This document shows, one piece after another, positions 7,917-16,237 of a stretch of 64,000 nt of DNA (position 1 is its first letter; each line of letters starts with the position of its first letter). The translations under genes and the position numbers were made by a program. The notes beneath the pieces are model-generated. The model did not search any database. It worked only from the letters and a program-made list of their open reading frames with translations, and was not told the origin of the DNA. Source of the stretch: Streptomyces fumigatiscleroticus (GTDB lineage Bacteria > Actinomycetota > Actinomycetes > Streptomycetales > Streptomycetaceae); the NCBI RefSeq assembly GCF_014647975.1, contig NZ_BMQF01000001.1, positions 1 to 64,000 on the forward strand. Direction: 5' to 3'.

Positions 7917-9766
7917 TCCGATACCTCCGTGCGGGAGCGGGGTTCGAGGCGGACCCTGACCTTGATCCGGCCCGGGGTCTCGGGCAGTCGCACGGTCAGG
8001 GCCTGCGCGTGGAAGTCGGTGTGCTCCTCGCCGTCGATCTCCACGGCCGCGATGCGCACCGCTCCGGTGGGCAGCAGGTCGGGCGAGACCCGCAGGATGC
8101 GGTCCTCGATCAGGGCGGGGTCGGGCTTGAACCAGAAGTCCATCGCCTTGCCGTTGATCAGTAGGTTGTTGTAGACGGCCGCCAGGTAGCACAGCTCGGC
8201 CGAGTGGTACATCGACATGGAGTGGCTGCCCTTGAGGCGCTCCGTCCCCAGCAGATAGGGCAGACCGCTGGCCAGGGTGTTGAAGTAGACGGCGCCCTCG
8301 TCGTGGTCGAGGAAGAAGGCGTTGTAGAACGACTGGGCGTCGCGTGCCTCGGTGCGGAAGTCCACGCGTTTGGTGATGCCGTACAGGATCAGGTAGGCGA
8401 GGATCGCCTGCTCCTGCTGCCACCAGGCCTTGCGGTCGTGCCAGGAGAAGCGGAACCTGTCCTCGCCCTCCGCCTTGACGCGTTCGACGACGTCGTACCA
8501 GCCGCCCCGCTGACGGTCGCTGCCGATGTCGGGCATGGATTCGCCGAGGGAGGCGGCCGTCCGCAGGTAGGCGTCCTTGGGGCGCAGCGAGTGCATGCGC
8601 ATCAGGTTCCAGGCGATCTTCAGGTTGTGCCCCACGACCGCGCGGTTCTGCTGCCACCCGTGGGTGGTGTCGTGCGACCAGTCCTTGTGGAACCGTTCCT
8701 GCACGAACGGGCTGCGCTCGGGGTCGGGGAAGCGCTCGACGATCATGTCGAAGGTGTACTCCAGCATGTCGGCGTACTTCTGCTCACCGGTCGCCAGGTA
8801 CAGGTTGATCAGGTACGCGGGCGCGTGGTCGCCGACGGAGTTCCAGTTCTTCCTGGCCCGGTTGGGGCCGAGCGAGGCATGGTCGGCGCTGAGCAGGATC
8901 GGGTCGATGTGCGAGAAGTAGCCCCCCTCCTCGGGATCCAGGTAGAAGCGGTCGAAGATCCGGATGGTGGCGTCCGCGTCCGCCTTGATCCGCGGGTCGC
9001 CGGTGACCCGGTAGGTCTGCACGGGGCCGGCCAGCGCGTAGATCTGCTCATAGGCGGGGAGCGCGTCGTAGTCGTCGGAGAATTCGGAGGTGAACAGCTT
9101 CTTCTCGACGTCGCCGTCGACCTTGAGGCCGTGGTACCAGTACACGACGTTCTCGTCGGTGTCGACGAAGCGCATGTGCTCGCGCAGGTATTCGGTGCCG
9201 CGCTCGGCGACCTCCAGGTACTCCTCGTCGCCGGTGAGCAGGAAGGCGGTGGCCATGCCGTAGACGAGCCGGGAGATGGTGTCCGTCTCCTGGATGTGGC
9301 TGGCGGTCTTGTCGCCGCCGAGCTTGATCTCCGTGCGGTACTGACCGAAGTCCACGGGCCCGTCGCCGAACTGGGCCTTGCGGTAGAAGTCGGCGATCTC
9401 CTTGAGCTGCCGGGTCCACCAGCCGGCTTCCTCGAAGCGGAAGTTCTCCGGGTCGCGCCCTACGAAGATCAGTCGCTTGGCTTCGAAGCGCAGCGTCCCG
9501 CTCTCGCCGCGGGGGTAGAAGATCCCGTAGGCCAGGACGAAGGCGTCCTGGGTGAGCAGCTCCTCCACGTGGCCGGTGGCGTCCTGGTAAGGCTCGCCCA
9601 GATTGTGCAGCAGCTCCGCGCTGGGGTGGCCGTCGAGGCTGACGTCGAAGGAGCGGCCGTCGGCGGTGCGCATGGTGAAGACGCGGGCCCGGCCGTCGAA
9701 GTCCGACACCCGTCCCGCGATGGTGTCCGAGAACGTGAAGTCGACGCTTCGGGAAGTCGCTGGCAT
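7913..9766 (-). CDS. AGE (N-acylglucosamine 2-epimerase)-like protein with N-terminal extension
   Basis: 617 residues. Residues from about 130 to 560 show the alpha6/alpha6-barrel pattern of the AGE epimerase/cellobiose-epimerase group: repeated helices with WTRQLKEIADFY, TGDEEYLEVAERG, DHAPAYLINLYLATGE, THGWQQNRAVVGHNLKIAW and WWQQEQAILAYL. The His-rich stretches are where catalytic residues lie in the family. The first 120 residues form an unidentified beta-rich domain, and the C-terminal 50 are also beta-like (RIKVRVRLEPRS). It probably isomerises or epimerises a sugar, but the substrate is unknown. It follows the DJ-1 gene by five bases and overlaps the STAS gene, linking sugar conversion to the stress module. 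Confidence 0.78.
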   Translation of the reverse strand: MPATSRSVDFTFSDTIAGRVSDFDGRARVFTMRTADGRSFDVSLDGHPSAELLHNLGEPYQDATGHVEELLTQDAFVLAYGIFYPRGESGTLRFEAKRLIFVGRDPENFRFEEAGWWTRQLKEIADFYRKAQFGDGPVDFGQYRTEIKLGGDKTASHIQETDTISRLVYGMATAFLLTGDEEYLEVAERGTEYLREHMRFVDTDENVVYWYHGLKVDGDVEKKLFTSEFSDDYDALPAYEQIYALAGPVQTYRVTGDPRIKADADATIRIFDRFYLDPEEGGYFSHIDPILLSADHASLGPNRARKNWNSVGDHAPAYLINLYLATGEQKYADMLEYTFDMIVERFPDPERSPFVQERFHKDWSHDTTHGWQQNRAVVGHNLKIAWNLMRMHSLRPKDAYLRTAASLGESMPDIGSDRQRGGWYDVVERVKAEGEDRFRFSWHDRKAWWQQEQAILAYLILYGITKRVDFRTEARDAQSFYNAFFLDHDEGAVYFNTLASGLPYLLGTERLKGSHSMSMYHSAELCYLAAVYNNLLINGKAMDFWFKPDPALIEDRILRVSPDLLPTGAVRIAAVEIDGEEHTDFHAQALTVRLPETPGRIKVRVRLEPRSRTEVSE

Positions 9767-9771
9767 GACGG

Positions 9772-10371
9772 TCACACCCCTCGCAGTACGAGTTCGTCGA
9801 TGATGGTCCTGGCGAACAGATGGCAGTGGTCGCCGGTACGGGCGGTCACCAGGTCTCCGTCGACGACGACGTCCTGGTCGATGTAGTGGGCGCCCATGTT
9901 GCGCACGTCGCCCAGCAGGTTGTTGTGGCAGACCACCTTGCGCCCTCGGACGACGTGGGGGATCGAGGAGGCCAGCCACATGCCGTGGCAGATGATCCCC
10001 TTGACCACTCCCGAGCGGGCGAAAGCGCGGCGCAGCAGGTCCGTGGCGGGTGCGAGCCGTTCGATGTCCTCGGTGTAGCGCAGTCGGTCGGCGACCATGC
10101 CGGAGGGCACGATCAGCGCGCTGTACTCGCGTAGCCCGCGGTCGTCCAGCTCCTCCAGGCTGCGGGTCACCGTCAGCGGGGCCCGGTGCTCATGGCCGGA
10201 GAAGGTGATCGAGGTGTTTCCCCACATCCGGGTGATGAAATCGACCCGGGCGCCTTCCTCGGCGAACCGGCGCTGGTAGTAGGTGATCTCGGGCTCATAG
10301 AAGTCGCTCTCCGCCAGGACCGCGATCTTCCGCCCGGTGAGCGGCCCGTCACGGGTCGGTAACTCGGCCAC
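9772..10371 (-). CDS. DJ-1/PfpI-family protein (TTA codon at residue 4)
   Basis: 199 residues. The DJ-1/PfpI fold is indicated by KIAVLAESDFYEPE near the N-terminus and the nucleophile elbow GIICHGMW with Cys about 128. Family members act as glyoxalases/deglycases, chaperones or amidases. The GTG start at 10371 has GAAGGAGGAG upstream and lies within the 3' end of the thiamine-diphosphate enzyme gene (23-base overlap). The fourth codon (10360-10362) is TTA, so in Streptomyces translation would need the bldA leucyl-tRNA. That would tie this cistron, and perhaps the coupled ones after it, to development. Confidence 0.88.
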   Translation of the reverse strand: MAELPTRDGPLTGRKIAVLAESDFYEPEITYYQRRFAEEGARVDFITRMWGNTSITFSGHEHRAPLTVTRSLEELDDRGLREYSALIVPSGMVADRLRYTEDIERLAPATDLLRRAFARSGVVKGIICHGMWLASSIPHVVRGRKVVCHNNLLGDVRNMGAHYIDQDVVVDGDLVTARTGDHCHLFARTIIDELVLRGV

Positions 10372-12010
10372 GGTCTCCTCCTTCGGTGGTCCGCAGGTCG
10401 ATGAGGAACGGCTTGTCGTCCGCGAGCATCCGCTTGACCGCGTGACCGACCTGTTCGTGGTCCTCCAACCGCAGTGCGTCGACGCCGAACCCCTCGGCTA
10501 TCTGCGCGAAGCCCAGGTCGGGGCGGGAGAGGTCGAACGGCGACGGGTAGGCGTGCGGCGCGATCTCCCGTTCCCGCCAGTAATGCTCGATGTTGTCGTC
10601 CAGCAGCTTGTAGCCGCGGTTGTTGCACACCACGAACTTGGCGCCGATGCTGTGCCGTACGGCGGTGTAGAGCGCCTGGAAGGTGTACATGGAGGCGCCG
10701 TCGCCGGTGAAGCCGATCACAGTCTTGTCCGGGTGGGCGAGCTTGATGCCCATGGCTCCGGGGATGCCCACGCCGAGCGAGCCGCCGCGGGTGGAGAACC
10801 AGTGGCCCGGCCGGCGGCCCGGCAGGTGGGCGCCGAGCACGCCGGAGGCGGTCAGCGCCTCATCGAAGATCATCACGTCGTCGGGGACCTGGGCCGCCAG
10901 TTCCCGCAGAAAGACGTTGAGCAGCGAACCGTCGTCCCCCGCCGTCGCGGACCGCGCCCTGCGGCGGGCCTCCAGGCGCTCGGCTGCCGCCTCCTGGTCG
11001 GGCCTGGACAGGGTCCGGACCAGCTGCGCGGAGAGCGCCGCGAGCGTCTCCTTCGGGTCGGCGACCAGACCGAGGGTGACCGGGTGGTTCTTGGCGATCT
11101 CATAGTCGTCCAGGTCGATGTGGACGATCCGGGCGTCCGCGCGGAAGGGGGTGCCGGTGTCGGGGAAGACCTCGGGGAAGGCGTAGGTGCCGACGATCAG
11201 TACCACGTCGGCGTCCCTCACCGCGGCCGAGCTGACCGCGCCGAACATGTGGCCGAGGTCTCCGCGGTAGAGCGGGTGGGTGACGTCCAGGTTCACCTCG
11301 GAGTAATTGACACCGTACACATCGGCGCCCAACTGCTCCGCCACGCGCACCAGTTCGCGCTGGGCGCCGGAGGCGGCGACGCCGTCACCCACGAGGACGA
11401 CGGGCCTGTCGGCGCCGGTCAGCAGCCATGCCGCCTGCTCCATCAGCGCACCGGCCGGAACGCCGCGGGTGCTGGGCGCGGACGTCGGCAGGACCTGCTC
11501 GGTGTTGAGCGCGTCGAGCACGTCGAGGGGCAGCGCCACGAAGACCGGCCCCATCGGAGGCGTCATCGCCGTCTTCATCGCGCGTCGCAGCACCCGCAGC
11601 ACCGAGCGCGGGTCGGTGACCCGGGTCGCGTACTTGGTCACGGGCTTGGCCATGGCGACCAGGTCGGCGGCCATCTGTGCGTCCATCGACTCGTACCGGA
11701 TGCCCGCCTCCCCCGCGATCGTCAGGATCGGCGAGTGGCCGCGCTTGGCCTGGTAGAGCATGCCGATGGCATTGCCCAGGCCGACGCCACTGTGCAGTTG
11801 CAGAAGCGCGGGCCGGCCCGTGGCCCGGGCATAGCCGTCCGCGATGCCGACCGCGACGGTCTCCTGGAGGGTCAGGATGTACCGCAGGTCGTCATAGTCC
11901 TCCAGCGCGTCCAGGAATCCCTGCTCAACGGTGCCTGGATTGCCGAACATGAAGGGAATTCCGTCGGCGATGAACTGCTCGATGATCGCCGCATTGCCCT
12001 GCCTGGCCAT
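10349..12010 (-). CDS. Thiamine-diphosphate-dependent enzyme (acetolactate synthase / benzoylformate decarboxylase-like)
   Basis: 553 residues with the three-domain TPP fold. The catalytic Glu lies in LQETVAVGIADGYARATG near the N-terminus. The middle domain ends with DADVVLIVGTY. The cofactor motif runs GFTGDGASMY to CNNRGY, the GDG-Nx-NN signature. The family decarboxylates or ligates 2-oxo acids. It is not a biosynthetic acetolactate synthase by context: no ilvN is near, and it is flanked on both sides by DJ-1/PfpI proteins. An oxalyl-, phenylglyoxyl- or sulfo-substrate cannot be excluded. The ATG at 12010 is preceded by an AAGG; it lies 37 bases after the upstream DJ-1 gene. Confidence 0.85.
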   Translation of the reverse strand: MARQGNAAIIEQFIADGIPFMFGNPGTVEQGFLDALEDYDDLRYILTLQETVAVGIADGYARATGRPALLQLHSGVGLGNAIGMLYQAKRGHSPILTIAGEAGIRYESMDAQMAADLVAMAKPVTKYATRVTDPRSVLRVLRRAMKTAMTPPMGPVFVALPLDVLDALNTEQVLPTSAPSTRGVPAGALMEQAAWLLTGADRPVVLVGDGVAASGAQRELVRVAEQLGADVYGVNYSEVNLDVTHPLYRGDLGHMFGAVSSAAVRDADVVLIVGTYAFPEVFPDTGTPFRADARIVHIDLDDYEIAKNHPVTLGLVADPKETLAALSAQLVRTLSRPDQEAAAERLEARRRARSATAGDDGSLLNVFLRELAAQVPDDVMIFDEALTASGVLGAHLPGRRPGHWFSTRGGSLGVGIPGAMGIKLAHPDKTVIGFTGDGASMYTFQALYTAVRHSIGAKFVVCNNRGYKLLDDNIEHYWREREIAPHAYPSPFDLSRPDLGFAQIAEGFGVDALRLEDHEQVGHAVKRMLADDKPFLIDLRTTEGGDRGRVTDP

Positions 12011-12047
12011 GTCTGCCTTCTCTCGATTCCTCGGATGCCGCTGCGGA

Positions 12048-12866
12048 TCACCAGCCGAAGCGGCGCAGGCCGTCCTCGAGCACCTCGACAATTTTTTCTC
12101 CGGTCAGATAGGAATCAGGGGTCGAACGCCCGGTGATGAACGGGTAGTCGACGATCACCGAGGTTTCCTTGCCGAAATTCCCGATGTAGCGGCCCTCGGG
12201 GCCGGTGGCATCGCGCAGGATGTACTCCAGCGGGTACGGCGGCGGGCCGATGACGAAGTCGGTGCCGAGGAACCCGGTGCCGTCCTTGTAGTCGTACTCC
12301 TTGCAGTGGCCCGTGACGTGCTTGCCCCAGATGATGGACGTGCGATCCTCCCAGTCCCGGGCGAAGGCCAGCGGTGCGACGCCGTAGCACTCGGCCGCGA
12401 TCGGCTTGTCGGCCCGCAGGAAGGACAGGATGATCTGGTGCACCCTCTCGTTGTTGGCGAGGTCCACCACCGGCCCCGACCCGCCGACGACGAGCAGCGC
12501 GTCGTACTCCTCCAGATCCTGCGCCACCACGTCCACGGCCCGGTGGTAGGCCTCCAGCTTGCGCAGGTAGTCGTCGTCCGCCGGGTAGGGGCGCTCCGGG
12601 ATCCAGCCGGAGATGTCGACCGGGTCGTCCAGGCGCTCGGAGGCGTCGAGCACGCGCGTGAGCTCGGCGACCTCCTCGGAGGTGACCGAGCGGCCCAGCG
12701 GCGGGTCGATGTACTCCGGGTCCATCGACGGCGGCAGCGCGTGGGCGCGCTTTCCGGTCGGGGTGGCGAACTCCACCTCGTAGCCGCGGCGGTCGAAGTG
12801 GTGCAGGGGCCCGACGAGCTCCTCGCCCCAGTAGCCGTACTCCGACAGGATCACGAGTATCTTCAT
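12048..12866 (-). CDS. DJ-1/PfpI-family protein, Hsp31-like size
   Basis: 272 residues. The N-terminus MKILVILSEYGYWGEE carries the conserved Glu, and the nucleophile elbow is AAECYG (Cys about 160). An insertion of about 60 residues between them (PSMDPEYIDPPLGR onward) is like that in Hsp31/large PfpI proteins. The likely role is aldehyde or glycation detoxification, or chaperone activity; the substrate is unknown. It is the first clear gene of the packed minus-strand series. The ATG at 12866 was chosen because an AGGAAG precedes it and because the upstream reading lacks fold-like sequence. A strong hairpin sits 49 bases upstream. Confidence 0.88.
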   Translation of the reverse strand: MKILVILSEYGYWGEELVGPLHHFDRRGYEVEFATPTGKRAHALPPSMDPEYIDPPLGRSVTSEEVAELTRVLDASERLDDPVDISGWIPERPYPADDDYLRKLEAYHRAVDVVAQDLEEYDALLVVGGSGPVVDLANNERVHQIILSFLRADKPIAAECYGVAPLAFARDWEDRTSIIWGKHVTGHCKEYDYKDGTGFLGTDFVIGPPPYPLEYILRDATGPEGRYIGNFGKETSVIVDYPFITGRSTPDSYLTGEKIVEVLEDGLRRFGW

Positions 12867-12914
12867 GGCGTTCTTCCTGGGCACACCGGCTCCTTCGGTG
12901 ATCGGTCGGGGATG

Positions 12915-12958
12915 GGTGGCCGGGCGCCGCGACGGAAGGGGGGCGGCGCCCGGCCACC
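12915..12958 (-). terminator. 16-bp perfect hairpin between EthD remnant and DJ-1 gene
   Basis: Arms 12915-12930 and 12943-12958 are perfect reverse complements (GGTGGCCGGGCGCCGC) around a 12-base loop. There is no clear T-run, as is common in Streptomyces. It would end transcripts of the EthD-like remnant, or act as an attenuator or mRNA stabiliser ahead of the operon. Confidence 0.75.
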
Positions 12959-12987
12959 TGTTCAGGGGGATCAGCGGGTCTGAAGGC

Positions 12988-13080
12988 CTGACGTACCGCA
13001 TGGACATTCACCCAGTAGTTCCGGAGAACCTGTGCGGTCATACCCGGCTTGAGTGCCGCCAGAATGTACCGGTGAACCAT
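12988..13080 (-). pseudogene. EthD-domain gene, N-terminal remnant
   Basis: An ATG at 13080 with an excellent GGAGGAG site opens MVHRYILAALKPGM, then YWVNVHAVR, the start of EthD-type dimeric alpha/beta-barrel proteins (normally about 100 or more residues). Homology stops after about 31 residues, and the frame then runs uselessly into the next gene. The stops and hairpin just downstream suggest that the middle of the gene was deleted, leaving its start and terminator. Confidence 0.6.
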
Positions 13081-13196
13081 CGGTTTCTCCTCCGAACGGG
13101 CTCGTTCATGATGTCCAGCGGCCACCAAGAAAGGCAAAGAAGGAAAACCGACTTCCTGAACTTTGCGCGGATTCGGCGGCCGCGGTCAGTCGGCAT

Positions 13197-14129
13197 TCAG
13201 CAGCGGCGGATGAAGAAGGAGTGGACCGCGGAGGCCGCCCGCGCGCCTTCGTGCACCGCCGCCGAGACCCGGTGGGAATGCGGCACGGTGATGTCTCCCG
13301 CCGCGTACACGCCGGTGACGGATGTGCGCTGCTCGGTGTCGACTTCCACATAGCCCTGCGGGTCGAGCCGCATTCCGAGGCCACGGGCCACGGCCGTCTC
13401 CGGCGTCGCGCCCGGGCTGGAGAACAAGGCGTCCAGCACCAGGCGTTCGCCGCCGCGCGTGACGATGGCCGACAGGTGTCCGTCCGTGCCCTCGGCCGCC
13501 GCGATACGGTCATGCACGATCGGCACGCCGACCGCCGCCAGGCGACGTCGGAAGCGGCGGCTGATCTCGTCCTTGCGGCTGTTGGTGAGCAGTTGGACCC
13601 GGCCGGTGAGGCTGTGCAGCTGCATGGCCTGGCGCGCTGCGGCATCGGTGTGCCCGACGGCCAAGACGCGGCGGCCACGGTTGTGGTGCCCGTCGCAGGC
13701 GATGCACCAGAGCATCGAACGGCCCACACAGGTCTGCCAGCCGGCGAAATGCGGGAAGTGGTCCAGCACGCCGGTGGCCAGGATCAGCGTCCGGGCCCAC
13801 CACACGTGGCCCTGTGCCTGAAGGGTGAATCCCCGCCGCGCATCGCCCACCACGTCCGTCACCCGATGGCGGGCGAGGTGGGCGTGCGGATAGCGGGCCA
13901 GCTGCCGCGCTCCCCGCTCGCGCAGCTGCGTGGTGGCGACTGTGTCGGGGAACCCCGGACAGTCGAGGTTGGTCCGGTGCTGGGTCGAGCGGCCGTGCCC
14001 GGTGTCGAATACCATGACCCGGCGTCCGTAACGCGCCAGTTGGAGCGCCGCGGACAGGCCTGCGGGGCCGCCGCCGACCACCGCGGCGTCCGCGCGGTGC
14101 ACCTCGTCTGGGTCTGTTTCCTCTGCCAC
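13197..14129 (-). CDS. Thioredoxin-reductase-like FAD/NAD(P) oxidoreductase
   Basis: 310 residues, the normal TrxR size. Motifs: the FAD Rossmann GGGPAG (19-24), LILATG, the redox disulfide CIACDG (Cys about 142 and 145), a weakened NADP region VLAVGHTDAA, and the C-terminal FAD motif GVYAAGDIT. The family transfers electrons from NAD(P)H through FAD to a disulfide; related proteins also oxidise dithiols in natural-product pathways. No thioredoxin gene is adjacent. The GTG at 14129 was chosen because GGAAGG lies seven bases upstream; the longer upstream reading is Arg/Pro-rich and unlikely. The 284 bases upstream, to 14413, hold no other gene and presumably its promoter. Confidence 0.88.
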   Translation of the reverse strand: MAEETDPDEVHRADAAVVGGGPAGLSAALQLARYGRRVMVFDTGHGRSTQHRTNLDCPGFPDTVATTQLRERGARQLARYPHAHLARHRVTDVVGDARRGFTLQAQGHVWWARTLILATGVLDHFPHFAGWQTCVGRSMLWCIACDGHHNRGRRVLAVGHTDAAARQAMQLHSLTGRVQLLTNSRKDEISRRFRRRLAAVGVPIVHDRIAAAEGTDGHLSAIVTRGGERLVLDALFSSPGATPETAVARGLGMRLDPQGYVEVDTEQRTSVTGVYAAGDITVPHSHRVSAAVHEGARAASAVHSFFIRRC

Positions 14130-14413
14130 GTCTGTCCTTCCATGTGAATGTGCCCGGGGCGGGGAGGTTGCGGGCCTCATGAAGCGCCTCGTGGACGGCC
14201 CTGTCGGTTCTTCCGTCCGGAGCCACTCGGGGTGGTGCCCTGGCCCTGCGCCAGGCAGGCGCATAAGGCACGCTCCGCGCCCGCGTACCGACGTTGGCCG
14301 GGCGGCCGGATCGACGGGGACCGGCACAGTTCGTCGACGAGCGCTTCCCGGTCTTCGGCGGTCGGCCCGTCCGGTCGCCGGAAGCGGCACGGTGCGGGGA
14401 CGGGGCCCGGTCA

Positions 14414-15658
14414 TCAGGCGCTCACTTCCGCCTTGGGTGAGGATGGGAGCAGGACCCGGTCGGTGGGCGGGGGCAGGTCGGGCGCGCGGGAGTGGGAGAG
14501 CACGGTTGCGGCATGCGCCAGGGACACCATGGTCATGTGGTGGTGCCAGCCGCGGTAGGAGCGGCCCTCGAAGTCACGGATGCCCAGGCCGTCGCTGACC
14601 GCCGCCGAATCGCGCTCGACGCGCCGGGAGAGCATGGCCGTGCGGTAGACGGTGCCCGGCTGTGACTGCACCAGGTTGGAGAGCCAGAATTCGCTGGGAC
14701 GACGACGCCCGGGGTCCGTCCAGGCAGCCAGCAGCACCAGGTCCAGCCGTTCGGCCTGTCCGTGGGCGAGGGTGCCCTTGCGCAGTGCGACGCGGGCGGC
14801 GCCCACCAAGGTGGCGCGCATCGTCTGCGCCGTGTGGTCGAACCATTCCACCGGCATGCGTTGCCCGTACAGCGCAGAGAGCAGCCCGGCCGAGCCCGTC
14901 CGGGCATGTGCCCTGCCTGCGGCCCCGCCCGGGGCGGGCTGCGGGAGGGGAGGCACCGGGGTGATGGAGGAAGGGTCGACCCGGACCACGAAGGGGATCT
15001 GCTGGGCACTCAGATGGGCGCAGAAGGGGTGCGGTGCCGTCTGCCGTAGATCCATCACCACCGGCCGGGCGCGCAGTCCCCACTGCCGCGCCATCTTGCT
15101 CACCGAGTCCACGCCGCACTGCTCGGGCGGGCAGGAGCCGACATGAGCGGGGATGGCGGCACGGCGGCGCAGGGTCTCCTGGCCCGTCCAGCACTCGGGC
15201 AGCGCCAGTTGCCACTCCACGGGGCAGCTTCCCCGGTCCCAGGCGAGCCAGACGCTCATCGCTCGCTGGCAGTTGACGACCCGCCCGATCTGGGAGACCC
15301 ACTGCCGCTCCACACCGACCGAGTGCCGGCCCACCTTCGTGATCACCAGGGGCCGCACCACCCAGGCGAGAGGCCGCGCGCGCTCGGTGAGCAGCCGTGC
15401 CAGGTAGCTGCGCACCGGATCGGCGTCCCACGGCGACTTGCTGATGAACTGGTACAGGCTCTGCTCGGCTCCGCTGCCCGCACCGCCGGCGAGCGCACGC
15501 ATGGTCTTCTTGCCCTCGACCGCGAGCAGCCCTCGCGCATACAGCTCTCCCCAGCGCCGCTGATCACTTCGCGGGATGGAACGCAGCGAGGAGAGAACCT
15601 CGGTGAACGCGCGCTGTGAGATGGTGCGGGGAAGCGTCTGCTGGTCGTGTGTGGACAC
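14414..15658 (-). CDS. IS701-like transposase, catalytic Asp lost
   Basis: 414 residues, the full length of the family. The framework is IS701: QSLYQFISKSPWDADPVR, SVGVERQW, VVNCQRAMSV, VVMDLRQ, and the C-terminal DFEGRSYRGWHHHMT. Where active members have WVVDDTG, this protein reads WVVRPLV (residues 99-105), so the first catalytic Asp is missing; the second Asp and the Glu (VERDS) remain. No inverted repeats or target duplication were seen. It is probably an inactive or domesticated derivative. Such IS701-like proteins are often found beside actinomycete accessory clusters. The start is an ATG after a weak site. Confidence 0.82.
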   Translation of the reverse strand: MSTHDQQTLPRTISQRAFTEVLSSLRSIPRSDQRRWGELYARGLLAVEGKKTMRALAGGAGSGAEQSLYQFISKSPWDADPVRSYLARLLTERARPLAWVVRPLVITKVGRHSVGVERQWVSQIGRVVNCQRAMSVWLAWDRGSCPVEWQLALPECWTGQETLRRRAAIPAHVGSCPPEQCGVDSVSKMARQWGLRARPVVMDLRQTAPHPFCAHLSAQQIPFVVRVDPSSITPVPPLPQPAPGGAAGRAHARTGSAGLLSALYGQRMPVEWFDHTAQTMRATLVGAARVALRKGTLAHGQAERLDLVLLAAWTDPGRRRPSEFWLSNLVQSQPGTVYRTAMLSRRVERDSAAVSDGLGIRDFEGRSYRGWHHHMTMVSLAHAATVLSHSRAPDLPPPTDRVLLPSSPKAEVSA

Positions 15659-15729
15659 CGTTCACCCTCTTCATCGGTTTCGTGAGGCCACGTCCCGATG
15701 AGCCACGAATGGGCGCGGCGGGATCCGCG

Positions 15730-15780
15730 GCCTGCCGTCTTCGGGCAGGCCCGACCGTCGCCTGCCGGGCATCGGCAGGC
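15730..15780. repeat. Twin 7-bp hairpins sharing identical arms
   Basis: Two hairpins follow one another: 15730-15736 with 15744-15750, and 15760-15766 with 15774-15780. All arms are GCCTGCC or its complement, each around a 7-base loop, with starts 30 bases apart. They lie in the 267-base gap between two minus-strand genes and may terminate transcription from the small genes upstream. Confidence 0.6.
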
Positions 15781-15925
15781 GACCGGCACGGCAATGGCGG
15801 CAGGAGCCGGAGAAAGGAAGCGTGGAGCGGGCAGGGGGCCGGCGGTCGGCGGCGCACCCGTCCGGCAGCGGGACGAGGTCGCTGTGAGGGCCTCGCCCCG
15901 CCGTGCGGGGGGCGTCAGGCGCCCG

Positions 15926-16237
15926 TCAGTGAGCCGATCCCGCTGTATGCCCGGCAGTGCGTCCGACAAGCCGGCGGCGCCGGCCCTGCGCAGGTTCCCG
16001 GGCTGCTGCTTCGAGGACGTGCCGTGCAGCGCGGACCAGTTCGGTGGTCTCCTCGGTCGGCTGTGCCGTTGCGGCGTGGCCGCCGAGCCACTCGAGGTGG
16101 GTCACCAGGAGACGGCTCAGCTCGCCGGCGGTCTTCGCGGGGCGGGCGTGCGGGCCGCGTCCGTCGACGACCACGGCGGCCCGGGTGGCGAGCACGTTCA
16201 CCGGTGGCACCTCGACGACGTTGGATACATGGGTCAT
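15926..16237 (-). CDS. Small actinomycete protein, possibly DUF6415-like
   Basis: 103 residues. It starts at an ATG with AGGAGGAGG in front and overlaps the upstream gene by ATGA. The middle is helical and amphipathic (AGELSRLLVTHLEWLGGH, then ELVRAARHVLEAA), recalling the small DUF6415 proteins that occur near natural-product genes in Streptomyces. I am not sure of the assignment. No catalytic or binding motif and no signal peptide are visible; the C-terminus is Arg-rich. Confidence 0.6.
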   Translation of the reverse strand: MTHVSNVVEVPPVNVLATRAAVVVDGRGPHARPAKTAGELSRLLVTHLEWLGGHAATAQPTEETTELVRAARHVLEAAAREPAQGRRRRLVGRTAGHTAGSAH

